Source: Methylobacterium sp. BTF04 (lineage in GTDB: Bacteria > Pseudomonadota > Alphaproteobacteria > Rhizobiales > Beijerinckiaceae). From it: a stretch of 64,000 nt of DNA. A program made the position numbers and the translations under genes. Each line of letters begins with the position of its first letter. Position 1 is the first letter of the stretch. The stretch covers positions 186,001 through 250,000 of the forward strand of contig NZ_JAAHTB010000001.1 of NCBI RefSeq assembly GCF_010692745.1, given 5' to 3'. The notes below the pieces were generated by a model that made no database searches, was not told the DNA's origin, and saw only the letters and a program-made list of their open reading frames with translations. Positions 17,270 through 25,659 of this stretch are shown here, piece by piece.

Positions 17270-17354
17270 ATTGCGCACAATGCAGTTCCATTTCGCATGA
17301 AACTCGATTGCGCACAATCATGTTTCCTCGTTGCGCGCCTCGATCGTGCGCAAT
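17270..17354. promoter_or_regulatory. OhrR operator, three copies
   Basis: ATTGCGCACAAT occurs at 17270-17281 and again at 17307-17318, and the related inverted copy ATCGTGCGCAAT at 17343-17354. Each is a near-palindrome of the kind OhrR binds. Copies 1-2 and 2-3 are 37 and 36 bp apart. They lie between the ohr start (17221) and the ohrR start (17438) and probably control both genes. Confidence 0.85.
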
Positions 17355-17437
17355 ATGAGTCAACTCTAAGATAGGAATGTGCGGCCGGTGGTTCACCCTA
17401 TCCGGCCGCAGATCGAAGTGAAGAGTGGAGCCAAGGC

Positions 17438-18055
17438 ATGTCGGGCCGGCAGCAGAACCGGTCCGGAGACGACGTCCGGACCTCACAGGATATCGAGCGG
17501 ACCGTCGCGATCGCGTCCGGCGACGTTCAGCGACAGAGCGCGCAGAGCCTCGATGCGCAGCTGTGCTTCGCGGTCTACGCCGCCGCGCACGCTTTCGGGC
17601 GTACCTATCGCACGCTCCTGGCCGGCCACGACCTGACCTACCCGCAATATCTCGTCCTGCTGGTGCTGTGGGAACATGACGGCAGCACCGTCAAGGAGAT
17701 CGGCAACCGGTTGTTCCTCGATTCCGGGACGCTGACGCCGCTCCTGAAGCGGCTCGAGGCGTCGGGCCATGTCCGGCGCGCCCGCGACCGGGCGGATGAG
17801 CGCCAGGTGAGCATCCTCCTCACGCCGAAAGGCCGGACTCTGCAGGGCCGGATGGAATGCGTGCCGGGCGACGCCGGCGGCCTGACCGGCCTCGATCTCG
17901 ACGGCCGGCGGGCTCTGCTCGATATCCTGGTGAACTTGCGCGGCGCGCTGCATGCGGGCCCGGAGGAGGCCATTCGGAACACTGCCAAGGCCGATCCCAG
18001 CGCGAAGACCACCAAGAAAAAAGCCGCCCCCGCCAGAGCGGGAACGGCATCCTGA
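17438..18055 (+). CDS. ohrR: OhrR, MarR-family organic peroxide sensing repressor
   Basis: 205 aa, MarR fold. The peroxide-sensing cysteine is Cys43 in [12 protein letters not shown], at the position typical of OhrR; the wing-helix region includes [41 protein letters not shown]. In the reduced form it represses ohr; oxidation of the Cys releases it. The N-terminal 35 residues and the Lys/Ala-rich tail ([13 protein letters not shown]) are extra compared with the roughly 150-aa family norm. It shares the operator region with ohr. Confidence 0.93.
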   Translation: MSGRQQNRSGDDVRTSQDIERTVAIASGDVQRQSAQSLDAQLCFAVYAAAHAFGRTYRTLLAGHDLTYPQYLVLLVLWEHDGSTVKEIGNRLFLDSGTLTPLLKRLEASGHVRRARDRADERQVSILLTPKGRTLQGRMECVPGDAGGLTGLDLDGRRALLDILVNLRGALHAGPEEAIRNTAKADPSAKTTKKKAAPARAGTAS

Positions 18056-18115
18056 ACGGACCGGCCCGTCGAAGACGCGCCGGCCGGATCGGCCTGAGGC
18101 TTTAGCCTCTGAGAT

Positions 18116-18478
18116 TCAGGACTTGGTCTTGAGGTAGGCGATGACGTCTTCGACCTTCTTGGGATCCTTGAGGCCGGGGAAGATCATCTTGGTGCCGGGC
18201 ACCTTCTTCTTCGGGTCGGTCAGCCATTCCGTGAGGTTGGCCTCGTCCCAGGTGATGCCGGAGGCCTTCATGGCCGCGGAGAAGGCGTAGCCATCGGCAC
18301 CCTCGCCGGCCTTCGAGCCGACGACGCCCTTCAGGGTCGGGCCGACGCCGTTCTTCTCGAAGTTGTGGCAGGACTTGCACGGCGCGAAAGCCTTTTCGCC
18401 GGCGGCGGCATCGCCCTCAGCCTGTGCGGAGATCGGGAGCAGCATCGCAAGCGCGGCGCCGAGGATGAGATGACGCAT
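18116..18478 (-). CDS. periplasmic class I cytochrome c (c2-like)
   Basis: 120 aa. Signal peptide (1-20, ending ISAQA), heme site CKSCH at 34-38, and axial Met98 in VPGTKMIFPG, the layout of soluble cytochrome c2. It carries electrons in the periplasm. In methylotrophs a similar protein, cytochrome cH, passes electrons from cytochrome cL to the terminal oxidase; that role is possible here but not shown. Converges with ohrR with a small GAGGC-TTTA-GCCTC stem at 18096-18109 between them. Single gene. Confidence 0.92.
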   Translation of the reverse strand: MRHLILGAALAMLLPISAQAEGDAAAGEKAFAPCKSCHNFEKNGVGPTLKGVVGSKAGEGADGYAFSAAMKASGITWDEANLTEWLTDPKKKVPGTKMIFPGLKDPKKVEDVIAYLKTKS

Positions 18479-18785
18479 CGTGTGTTTCCTCCGTGGAGCG
18501 GCTTTAACCGCCTGGGCTTATGGCAGAGCTTACAGGTTTAGAACAGGTCGAGACAAGAACGTGCGAACGTTCGTGACGCGGGCTGCGGCGAAAGGAAGCT
18601 TTTCGCATGACGTCTGGTTCCGCCCCGGGGCGACCGCGACGAACCGGATGCGCCGGCCCCCGGTTTGCCCTAGAATCCTTTTCCAAGATGCTGCCCACCC
18701 CTCGGCCGTCCGTCCGCCACCTTTCCTTTAGGCGACTGTAGCTGAGCGGTTGCTGAAGCGGCGATACGTCCGGAGGAATGTCCCC
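18479..18785. other. divergent intergenic region
   Basis: About 307 bases between the cytochrome c gene and the FAD oxidase gene. A palindromic CGAACGTTCG-like run lies near 18567. It should hold both promoters, but I see no clear match to a known site. Confidence 0.45.
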
Positions 18786-20219
18786 ATGTCGATCGCCTTT
18801 CCCGTGCCCGATGCCGGCATCGTCGCCCGCCGCGATGCGATCATCGCCGGCCTGGCCCCGCTCGTGGCGGCGGAAGCCCTGGTGACCACCGAGGACGAGC
18901 GTCGCGCCTTCGAGACCGATGGTTTGACCGCCTATCGTAAGATGCCGCTGGCGGTGGTGCTGCCCTCGACCACGGCCGAGGTCTCGGCGGTGATGGCCTA
19001 TTGTCATGCCAATGGCGTGCGCGTGGTGCCGCGCGGGGCCGGCACGTCGCTGGCCGGCGGAGCCATCGCGCAGGAGGATGCGGTGATTCTCGGCGTCGCC
19101 AAGATGAACCGCGTTCTCGCCGTCGATTTCGCGAACCGGACGGCGCGGGTCGAGTCCGGCATCACCAACCTCGCCATCTCGGGCGCGGTCAGCCACGAGG
19201 GCTTCTTCTACGCGCCCGACCCGTCGAGCCAGCTCGCCTGCACCATCGCCGGCAACATCGCGATGAATTCCGGCGGGGCGCATTGCCTCAAATACGGGGT
19301 GACCACCAACAACCTCATGGGCGTGACCCTGGTGATGAACGACGGCACCGTGGTGGAGATCGGCGGCGAGCACCTCGATTCCGGGGGCTACGACCTGCTC
19401 GGACTGATCTGCGGTTCGGAAGGCCAGCTCGGCATCGTCACCGAGGCCACCGTGCGCATCCTGCGCGCCGCGGAAGGGGCGCGTCCCGCCCTGGTCGGGT
19501 TCTCCTCGGTGGAGGATGCCGGCGCCTGCACCGCCGCGATCATCGCCGCCGGCATCATCCCGGTGGCGATCGAGTACATGGACCGCGAGGCGATCCTGAT
19601 CACCGAGGATTTCGCGCAAGCCGGCTATCCGCGCGACGCCGAGGCGATGCTGATCATCGAGGTCGAGGGCTCGGACGCCGAGTGCGCGGCGATGCTGGGC
19701 CGCATCGAGGCCATCGCCAGCGACTTCCGGCCGACCAGCATCCGGGTCTCGAAATCGGAAGCCGAATCCGCCGCGATCTGGAAAGGCCGCAAATCCGCCT
19801 TCGGTGCCACCGGCCGGATCTCCGACTACATCTGCATGGACGGCACTATCCCCACCGGTCAGCTCGCGCTGGTGCTGGAGCGCATCGGCGCGATCTGTGC
19901 CGAAAAAGGCCTGCGCGTCGCCAACGTGTTCCATGCCGGCGACGGCAATCTGCACCCGCTGATCCTGTTCGACATCAACACCCCCGGTGAGATGGAGAAG
20001 GCGGAGGCGGCCGGCGACGAAATCCTCAAGCTCTGCGTCGAGGTCGGCGGCTGTCTCACCGGCGAGCACGGCGTCGGCATCGAGAAGCGCGAATTGATGC
20101 GCTTCCAGTACAAGCAGGACGACCTCGATCAGCAGATGCGGGTGAGGAACGTCTTCGATCCCGGCTGGCTGATGAACCCGGCCAAGGTCTTCCCGCTGGA
20201 GGGCCGCGTGGCCGCGTGA
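18786..20219 (+). CDS. FAD-linked oxidase, GlcD/D-lactate dehydrogenase type
   Basis: 477 aa. An FAD_binding_4 (PCMH) domain fills the first half: VVPRGAGTSLAGGAI, PSSQLACTIAGNIAMNSGGAHCLKYG and GSEGQLGIVTEATVRILR; the second half is the FAD-oxidase C domain with FHAGDGNLHPLILFD and GCLTGEHGVGIEKRELM, which carries metal/substrate ligands. Such enzymes oxidise 2-hydroxy acids such as glycolate or D-lactate. GlcD-type enzymes normally work with GlcE and GlcF; neither is next to it. The GGAGG ribosome site before the ATG at 18786 supports this start. Substrate open. Confidence 0.93.
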   Translation: MSIAFPVPDAGIVARRDAIIAGLAPLVAAEALVTTEDERRAFETDGLTAYRKMPLAVVLPSTTAEVSAVMAYCHANGVRVVPRGAGTSLAGGAIAQEDAVILGVAKMNRVLAVDFANRTARVESGITNLAISGAVSHEGFFYAPDPSSQLACTIAGNIAMNSGGAHCLKYGVTTNNLMGVTLVMNDGTVVEIGGEHLDSGGYDLLGLICGSEGQLGIVTEATVRILRAAEGARPALVGFSSVEDAGACTAAIIAAGIIPVAIEYMDREAILITEDFAQAGYPRDAEAMLIIEVEGSDAECAAMLGRIEAIASDFRPTSIRVSKSEAESAAIWKGRKSAFGATGRISDYICMDGTIPTGQLALVLERIGAICAEKGLRVANVFHAGDGNLHPLILFDINTPGEMEKAEAAGDEILKLCVEVGGCLTGEHGVGIEKRELMRFQYKQDDLDQQMRVRNVFDPGWLMNPAKVFPLEGRVAA

Positions 20220-20346
20220 GGCGGGGTTGTCTCGGCGATCGGGCCGGGGTCCGCCATCGCGCATGGCAAAACCCTCGCGCACGGCGGTCCGGCCAACCGA
20301 TCCGCAAGACGGGCGCTGTTCGATGGCCTCGGAACCGGGTCTCGGG

Positions 20347-20667
20347 TCAGTGGGATGGCGACGGTGCCAGGAGGCCCGCGAGCGCACCCACGGCCGCCGA
20401 GCCGAGGGCGATCAAGCCCTCCGGCGCCGGCTTTTCACCGGCATAACCCAACAGGATCAAGCCGATGGCGACGATGATGAGCACGCCGCCGAGAAATCCG
20501 ACCACCATCCGATAGACCCACTTGTCCCCGGTCAGGGGAAGCGCCTCCTTGGCCGCTGCGGCGGCACTCCGCAAAACCTCTCCAGGGTCCTGCTTGAGCT
20601 TGGCGACGGTATCCGCGTCGCCCAGGACCGCGTTCACCAGAAAATCCGCCGATCTCGCTTCAGCCAT
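20347..20667 (-). CDS. small membrane protein next to a peptidase M15 gene
   Basis: 106 aa. A soluble N-terminal 48 residues with ADTVAKLKQDPGEVLRSAA, then two hydrophobic segments, RMVVGFLGGVLIIVAIGLILLGYAG and GLIALGSAAVGALAGLLA. No family is recognised. It follows the M15 peptidase gene on the same strand after 36 bp, so the pair is likely co-transcribed. A small two-helix membrane protein beside a cell-wall peptidase recalls holin/endolysin pairs, but sequence alone does not show holin function. Start chosen at ATG 20667. Confidence 0.65.
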   Translation of the reverse strand: MAEARSADFLVNAVLGDADTVAKLKQDPGEVLRSAAAAAKEALPLTGDKWVYRMVVGFLGGVLIIVAIGLILLGYAGEKPAPEGLIALGSAAVGALAGLLAPSPSH

Positions 20668-20703
20668 CCTCGCCTCCTCCGGCGTCCCCTCGAAAGCAGC
20701 CGC

Positions 20704-21498
20704 TCACGGAATGTCCGGCGCCGATTGCCGCAAGCGGGTCAGCGTAGCGTCGTCGACGATTCCGGTGATCTTCAGTGCGTTGCGCCGCTGAAACTCCATC
20801 ACCGAGGCCCGCGTCGCGGTACCGAAGATGCCGTCAGCCGCAATCTCACCCGAGATCGCCAAGGCGAGCCGACGCTGTACCTCGACCACCTCTGGGCCGC
20901 GATCGCCGAACTCCACGACGCTGTCCTGCACGATTGGTGTCCTGGAGATCAGCCGGCCGGCCTTTTGCCATTCGCGGATCAATTGATCCGACGCTTCGAA
21001 GTGCATGGCATCTTCAGTCGGAAAGGCGGCGCCCCAATAGAAGCCGTGCTTGTTGAAGATCGGATAGATCGCGAGCAATCCGCGCTGCGCCCGGCCATCG
21101 CCGCGTTTGTCGAGTACGCCGTCGATCGTGAGATCGATGGCGGTTCCCCAGGAGTGGTTGCTGATGGCGCTCGCGCTGCCGCGCACGTAGCGGCAGCACA
21201 ACATGCCCATGTTACCCAATAAGTCGTGGATGTCGGGATGCTCGTCTTTCACCTCCAGAAAGATAGCGCGGAGCGTGTCGACGGCCGGCTTCAGTCCTTT
21301 TGCCTTGAATGGCCCGACATCCTCACGAACCACAAGCTTGATGAGATCGGGATTGGTCGGGTCTAGGCAGTCGCTCGTGTAATGCGCCCTTGGGCTGCCG
21401 AGGACTTCGAGCATCGTCGCATTTCTGGCGCCGCGGAGCTTACCGTTCAGCTCTCGACGCGCTGCGTCCAGGGGAATGGTTTCGGTCCATTTTGACAT
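20704..21498 (-). CDS. peptidase M15-like enzyme with peptidoglycan-binding domain
   Basis: 264 aa, no signal peptide. An M15 D,D/L,D-carboxypeptidase-type domain (res 90-175) has the zinc ligands His115 and Asp122 in SNHSWGTAIDLT and His166 in DAMHFEA. A PG_binding_1 domain at 200-258 (FGDRGPEVVEVQRRL ... IFGTATRASVMEFQRRNAL) follows. This layout is common in phage-type endolysins and cell-wall lytic enzymes. No signal peptide fits export through a holin or another route. The promoter region upstream (21540-21620) is strikingly AT-rich compared with neighbours, hinting at foreign origin. Followed by the small membrane protein. Confidence 0.85.
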   Translation of the reverse strand: MSKWTETIPLDAARRELNGKLRGARNATMLEVLGSPRAHYTSDCLDPTNPDLIKLVVREDVGPFKAKGLKPAVDTLRAIFLEVKDEHPDIHDLLGNMGMLCCRYVRGSASAISNHSWGTAIDLTIDGVLDKRGDGRAQRGLLAIYPIFNKHGFYWGAAFPTEDAMHFEASDQLIREWQKAGRLISRTPIVQDSVVEFGDRGPEVVEVQRRLALAISGEIAADGIFGTATRASVMEFQRRNALKITGIVDDATLTRLRQSAPDIP

Positions 21499-21670
21499 GG
21501 AATCACTTCCGAGACTCGTTGCGTATCACTGCCGCAACCCATTCTCGGATTATCACCATAGGTTATATAATATCGCAATAATTAACTTGAGATTGTCTTT
21601 AATCTATCCAGAGAGAATTTGGGCGGTCTGATCAATCGCGGGCGTCGTCGTGTCCTCGGCGCCGACGCGA

Positions 21671-22369
21671 TCAGTCGGATGAGACGTCCGCTGCTGGAGT
21701 ATCGCCGCGCTGGGCGATCCAGAGCACATGACGGCTGCCTTCCGGCTTGCGCGCCGAAAAGCGAATCTCCTCGACGGAGAAGCCGCACCGGCGCAACCGT
21801 GCCTTGAACCTGCGATCGGGCCCGCCCGACCAGACGGCGAGGATGCCGCCCGGCCGAAGGGCGTAATGCGCCCGCCGGAGTCCCCACGCGTCGTAGAGGC
21901 GGTCGTTCTGCCGCCGCATCATGCCCGCGGGCCCATTGTCGACGTCGAGGAGGATCGCGTCGTACTTGGCCGGGCCCGACTGGATGAGGCGGTTCACATC
22001 CGCTTCGACGAGGTCGACCCGCGGGTCGTCGAGGCTCCCACCGAAGAGATGCGTGAGCGGCCCGCGCGCCCAGGCGATCACGGCCGGCATCAGTTCGGCG
22101 ACCACCACCTCGGCGTGGAGACCGAGCGCGTCGAGGGCGGCGCGGAGGGTGAAGCCCATCCCGAGACCACCGATGAGAAGTCTCGGAGCGGCGTGATCGC
22201 GAAGCCGCGCGCAGGGCATTGTGGCCAGGGCCTGCTCCGAGTCGCGGTCCCGGTTGGTCATCAACTCCGCCGTCCCGACCCTGATCGAGAAGGTATCCCC
22301 CTGACTCAGGAGCTGCATCGGCGCTGCGCCGCCCGGGATCTCCGCGCTGTCGATGAGGGTCCAGGGCAT
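21671..22369 (-). CDS. spermidine-synthase-like SAM-dependent protein
   Basis: 232 aa. A Rossmann methyltransferase/polyamine-synthase fold: LLIGGLGMGFTLRAALDALG is the SAM-binding loop, AEVVVAELMPAVIAWARG carries the acidic ribose ligand, and YDAILLDVDNGP matches the Asp region of spermidine synthase. Later parts (PGGILAVWSGGPD) follow that family. It lacks the N-terminal domain of true spermidine synthases, so it may instead methylate or transfer onto another substrate. Start at ATG 22369 where the protein pattern begins. Lies 31 bp after rlmJ on the same strand. Confidence 0.78.
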   Translation of the reverse strand: MPWTLIDSAEIPGGAAPMQLLSQGDTFSIRVGTAELMTNRDRDSEQALATMPCARLRDHAAPRLLIGGLGMGFTLRAALDALGLHAEVVVAELMPAVIAWARGPLTHLFGGSLDDPRVDLVEADVNRLIQSGPAKYDAILLDVDNGPAGMMRRQNDRLYDAWGLRRAHYALRPGGILAVWSGGPDRRFKARLRRCGFSVEEIRFSARKPEGSRHVLWIAQRGDTPAADVSSD

Positions 22370-22400
22370 GACCGGGCCATCCCCAGCCGCGAAGGGGGGC

Positions 22401-23246
22401 TTAGGCTTGCGCACCGAACGCCTCGCAGCGGAAGGCGCCATAATCGGTGCGGGCCAGCCGTTCGGCCAGGGCCGGCAGGAACAGCATCGCCTCCTCGGCA
22501 AGTGTCCAGGGCGGGTTGATGATGAGAAGGCCGTTGCCGTTGAGCCGCGTCGGGTCGGGTTCGGAGACCAGCAGGTCGAGGCGCAAGGCCGGGCGCGACA
22601 GCGTGCGGTGGAGCTCCGCCACCACGCGGTCGACATTCGCCACGTCCTTGATCGGGTACCACGCCAGGTAGGTCCCGGTGGGCCATTTGGCGACCGCCTT
22701 GATCAGCGCCGCGCCGAGGCGGTCGATCTCGCCGAGTTCCTCGTAGGGCGGGTCGATGAGCACGACGCCGCGGCGCTCGGGCGGCGGGATCAGCGCGGGT
22801 AACGCGACCCAGCCGTCGCGATGCATGACCTTGGTGCGCGAATCCTGATTGTAGCGCTCGCGCAGGATTTCGGCGTCGGCGGGGTGCAGCTCGACGAAGA
22901 CACCCTTGTCGGTGGAGCGCAGGAATTCGCGGATGATGGCCGGCGAGCCAGGATAGGTGTCGGCCCCGTGGCGGGCCTGCGTGGCGGCCACCGCCGCGCG
23001 ATAGGGGGCGAGCAGCGTCTCGACGGCCTCCGGGAACAGCGTGTCGAGCCGGCCCCATCCGTCCGCCGCCTCGCCGGTGCGCCCGGCTTCATCCCCGGTC
23101 AGGTCGTAGAAACCGAGACCCGCATGGGTGTCGATGGCCCGGAACGGCGTGGCCTTGGCCTGCAGGTGCGTGAGCACCCGCGTCAGCACGAGGTGCTTGA
23201 GGACGTCGGCGAAATTGCCGGCGTGGAAGGCGTGGCGGTAGTTCAT
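22401..23246 (-). CDS. rlmJ: 23S rRNA (adenine2030-N6)-methyltransferase
   Basis: 281 aa, full family length. Opening MNYRHAFHAGNFADVLKHLVL is the RlmJ hallmark; the SAM site includes DTHAGLGFYDLT, and the catalytic DPPYE of N6-adenine methyltransferases is at 165-169. It methylates A2030 of 23S rRNA. It starts 10 bp after the RNase T2 stop on the minus strand, so the secreted pair may share its transcript. Confidence 0.95.
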   Translation of the reverse strand: MNYRHAFHAGNFADVLKHLVLTRVLTHLQAKATPFRAIDTHAGLGFYDLTGDEAGRTGEAADGWGRLDTLFPEAVETLLAPYRAAVAATQARHGADTYPGSPAIIREFLRSTDKGVFVELHPADAEILRERYNQDSRTKVMHRDGWVALPALIPPPERRGVVLIDPPYEELGEIDRLGAALIKAVAKWPTGTYLAWYPIKDVANVDRVVAELHRTLSRPALRLDLLVSEPDPTRLNGNGLLIINPPWTLAEEAMLFLPALAERLARTDYGAFRCEAFGAQA

Positions 23247-23256
23247 GCGGCGGCAA

Positions 23257-23925
23257 TCAGCGCGCGGCGTCGATGGCGATCTCGCCCGCGCGGCAATTCT
23301 GGCGCGCCACCTCCGGACAGGGGGTGAAGCCGCGCAGATCCTTGGAGAAGCAGATTCGCACCTCCTGCAACTGCCCGCGCACGCAATTGATCGACATCAT
23401 GTCCGGGCGCAGGCCCCGGTTGGCGGCCACGAATTGCCGGGCGATCTCGATGGGCGCGGCGCGGGTGGCGCCGGTGAGGCCTTTGTAGGCGTCGGGAATC
23501 GTCACCGCCTCGCGGGCGGCCCGCGCCGCGCGGAAATACGACATCGGGTCGAGGCCCGAGCAGGTGCCGTGCTTGCGCCATTCGTAACGGGCGAGGCCCT
23601 CGCTCGGATAGACTTCGCCGGCCGCCTCGATGGCCTGTCGCGTGGGAGACCGCTCCACCGCCGAGCAGTTCGACGGATATCCGCGGGTGTATTGCGGCCA
23701 CAGCCCGTGGACGACGAAGCCGAGGCCGCGTCCGGGACGGCACTGGCCGTTGGCCTCGCGGCGGGCTCCGTCGCTCTCGCAATAGGTCGGCGACCACGAC
23801 AGGGCGAGCACGTAGAAATCGAATTCACCCGGCGCACCGCGCTGGTCGTAGCCCTGTGCGGCCGCGCCGCCGGCGGCACCGACGAGCAGGGCTCCGGCCA
23901 GAACGGCCTTGGCGACGAAGCTCAC
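23257..23925 (-). CDS. RNase T2 family secreted ribonuclease
   Basis: 222 aa. Signal peptide 1-23 (VLAGALLVGAAGGAAAQ). The RNase T2 active sites are present: CAS I GLGFVVHGLWPQY with His73, and CAS II YEWRKHGTCSG with Glu115 and His119. It cuts single-stranded RNA at no strict base to 2',3'-cyclic ends, in the periplasm or outside. The GTG start at 23925 overlaps the stop of the upstream gene by four bases, so the two are translationally coupled. Eight or more cysteines suggest disulfides typical of the family. Confidence 0.94.
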   Translation of the reverse strand: MSFVAKAVLAGALLVGAAGGAAAQGYDQRGAPGEFDFYVLALSWSPTYCESDGARREANGQCRPGRGLGFVVHGLWPQYTRGYPSNCSAVERSPTRQAIEAAGEVYPSEGLARYEWRKHGTCSGLDPMSYFRAARAAREAVTIPDAYKGLTGATRAAPIEIARQFVAANRGLRPDMMSINCVRGQLQEVRICFSKDLRGFTPCPEVARQNCRAGEIAIDAAR

Positions 23926-24389
23926 GGACGGGCTTCGCGGCAGGCCGTGGCGTAGGCGTAGGAGCGGTTGCGGTCGAGGCCGTGGACACAGAACTCGATG
24001 CCCCAATCGGCCCCGATGATGCCGAGCCCGTCGCGCACGGAGTAGTCGACCTTGCGGCGCAGGCCGTCCGAGGTGGTGGCGACGGCGCTGCAATAGCGGC
24101 GCGGGTAGTAATCGAGCCCCCAGGGGCGCCAGGCCGTGCGCTCGATCTGCTCGTAGCGCACGATGGTCAGCGCCGAATTCCAGAACTTCGCCTCCTTCTC
24201 GGCGAAGTGCGAGGACAGCCGCTCGAGCACCTCCGGGGCCTGGCAGCCCGGAATATCGGCGTCGAAGTTGAACTCGCGCTCCTCGGCCGGCGTGACCTCC
24301 TCGCGGCCCGAGCGGGCGAGCGCGGGCTGGAGGGCGGCGGCCAGAACGAGGGCGGCCGAGAAAGTGGCGGAGAGGAGATTCGGGCGCAT
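23922..24389 (-). CDS. secreted protein translationally coupled to RNase T2
   Basis: 155 aa with a signal peptide (FSAALVLAAALQPALA). The mature protein has conserved-looking blocks PGCQAPEVLERLSSHFAEKE, LTIVRYEQIERTAWRPWGLD and GIIGADWGIEFCVHGLDRN. I believe this is a conserved uncharacterised family found beside RNase T2 in Rhizobiales, but this is from memory. Four cysteines suggest two disulfides. Its stop overlaps the RNase T2 GTG start. A periplasmic partner, chaperone or inhibitor of the RNase is possible; nothing shows which. Start chosen at ATG 24389 as the first residue giving a signal peptide. Confidence 0.75.
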   Translation of the reverse strand: MRPNLLSATFSAALVLAAALQPALARSGREEVTPAEEREFNFDADIPGCQAPEVLERLSSHFAEKEAKFWNSALTIVRYEQIERTAWRPWGLDYYPRRYCSAVATTSDGLRRKVDYSVRDGLGIIGADWGIEFCVHGLDRNRSYAYATACREARP

Positions 24390-24521
24390 GCCGGCAATCT
24401 TATGCTGGAGTCCGTCGGTTGCGCGGAACGATGGCCGCTGGCCCCGCGGAGTCAAGCGCGCGGGCCGCATCCCCGTCGGTTTGATGGCCTCTGCGCTGTG
24501 CGGGGCACAGTGGTAATCCGC

Positions 24522-25547
24522 TCAGTAGATCGGTCCGGACAGGTCGGGCGCGGACAGCGACAGGGGCTCGGCGCCATAGCCCGGCGTGAAATCCTCCTGC
24601 GGCAAGGCGGTGGCGACGCGGGGCGCCGGCGGACGCGACGCCATGGGGCGAGGCGCGGCCGCCGCGTAGGCCGAAGCAGCCTGTGCGGGGGCCGGGGCGC
24701 GCGCAAGCTGAGAGGGCGCACTGCGGCTGGGGACCTGGCGCGAGGACATCGGGGTGACGCCGTAGGGATCGTCCTCCTCCACGTCCACCGGCGCCTGCGG
24801 CGGAGCGGGCAGGTGTTCGGGGGGACGTGGCCGCGAAATCGTGCGCGCGGCGGCGTCGGCACCGAGCTGGGGCGTGAACTTGATCAGCGGCTGACAGATA
24901 CGGCGCAGGCCGCGCGGATCGTGCCGGGCGAGATCGACGTGGATGTGGTCGTAGTGGAACACGTTGGAGCCCGGTGCCAGCACCGTCGAGAACCGCTGGC
25001 ACGCCCCCAGGAAGACTTCGCGCAGGAAGCCCTGCTCGGCTTCGGTGCCGCGCCAGCCGCCCTTCACGGTGATGACGTAGCCGTCGGCGAGCTTGAACGA
25101 CATGATGTCGACGGCATTGCCGAAGGAATGCTCGGAGAGCTTGGCGCCGGCCTGGTTGTTGCGCCCGCGGCAGGCATAGGTGCCGGCGTTGATCTCGGCC
25201 ACGGGCTGGCCGAAATACAGCGCGGCGGCCGGCTGGATCGTGTCGGCGAGCCAAGCCTCGGCCTCGGCGAGCGCCGGGCAGGCCAGGGTCATGCGCTGCT
25301 TGAGCAGCACGCTGCCCTTGCCGAGCCGTGTGATGCGGTAGGGCTGCAGCATGCCGCACACGCCCGGCCCGGAAATCTCCTTGACCGGCGTGACGAACTC
25401 GGTCGCCTCGACAAGGCCCTTGGCGTTGCAGGCCTGTTCGGTCTGGTCACGCCAGGGATCGCGCTGCTCAAACTTGGTGAGCGCACAACCGGTGAGCCCG
25501 GCGCCGACGAGGGCAAGGGCGGAGAACGCGAGAACGCTACGCAACAT
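24522..25547 (-). CDS. extensin-like family lipoprotein
   Basis: 341 aa. A lipobox LTGC gives acylated Cys21. The extensin-like C domain (PF06904) spans roughly 40-230 and has M15-peptidase-type metal residues: SEHSFGNAVDI with His140 and Asp147, and HYDHIHVDL at 198-206. The final 110 residues are Pro/Ala-rich and end in a hydrophobic-acidic tail, probably unstructured. Likely a cell-wall peptidase at the outer membrane or in the periplasm. Single gene; the 111-bp gap before the divergent amidase gene should hold its promoter. Confidence 0.87.
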   Translation of the reverse strand: MLRSVLAFSALALVGAGLTGCALTKFEQRDPWRDQTEQACNAKGLVEATEFVTPVKEISGPGVCGMLQPYRITRLGKGSVLLKQRMTLACPALAEAEAWLADTIQPAAALYFGQPVAEINAGTYACRGRNNQAGAKLSEHSFGNAVDIMSFKLADGYVITVKGGWRGTEAEQGFLREVFLGACQRFSTVLAPGSNVFHYDHIHVDLARHDPRGLRRICQPLIKFTPQLGADAAARTISRPRPPEHLPAPPQAPVDVEEDDPYGVTPMSSRQVPSRSAPSQLARAPAPAQAASAYAAAAPRPMASRPPAPRVATALPQEDFTPGYGAEPLSLSAPDLSGPIY

Positions 25548-25659
25548 GACGACGACAATGCGGGGCGTTGCGTAAACGCTTGGTCAACGCTGTCGCGACG
25601 TCGCCACTTCCTGTGGAGACGTGTTGACAGATCGCGCCCGCCATCTGACTCCACGGACC

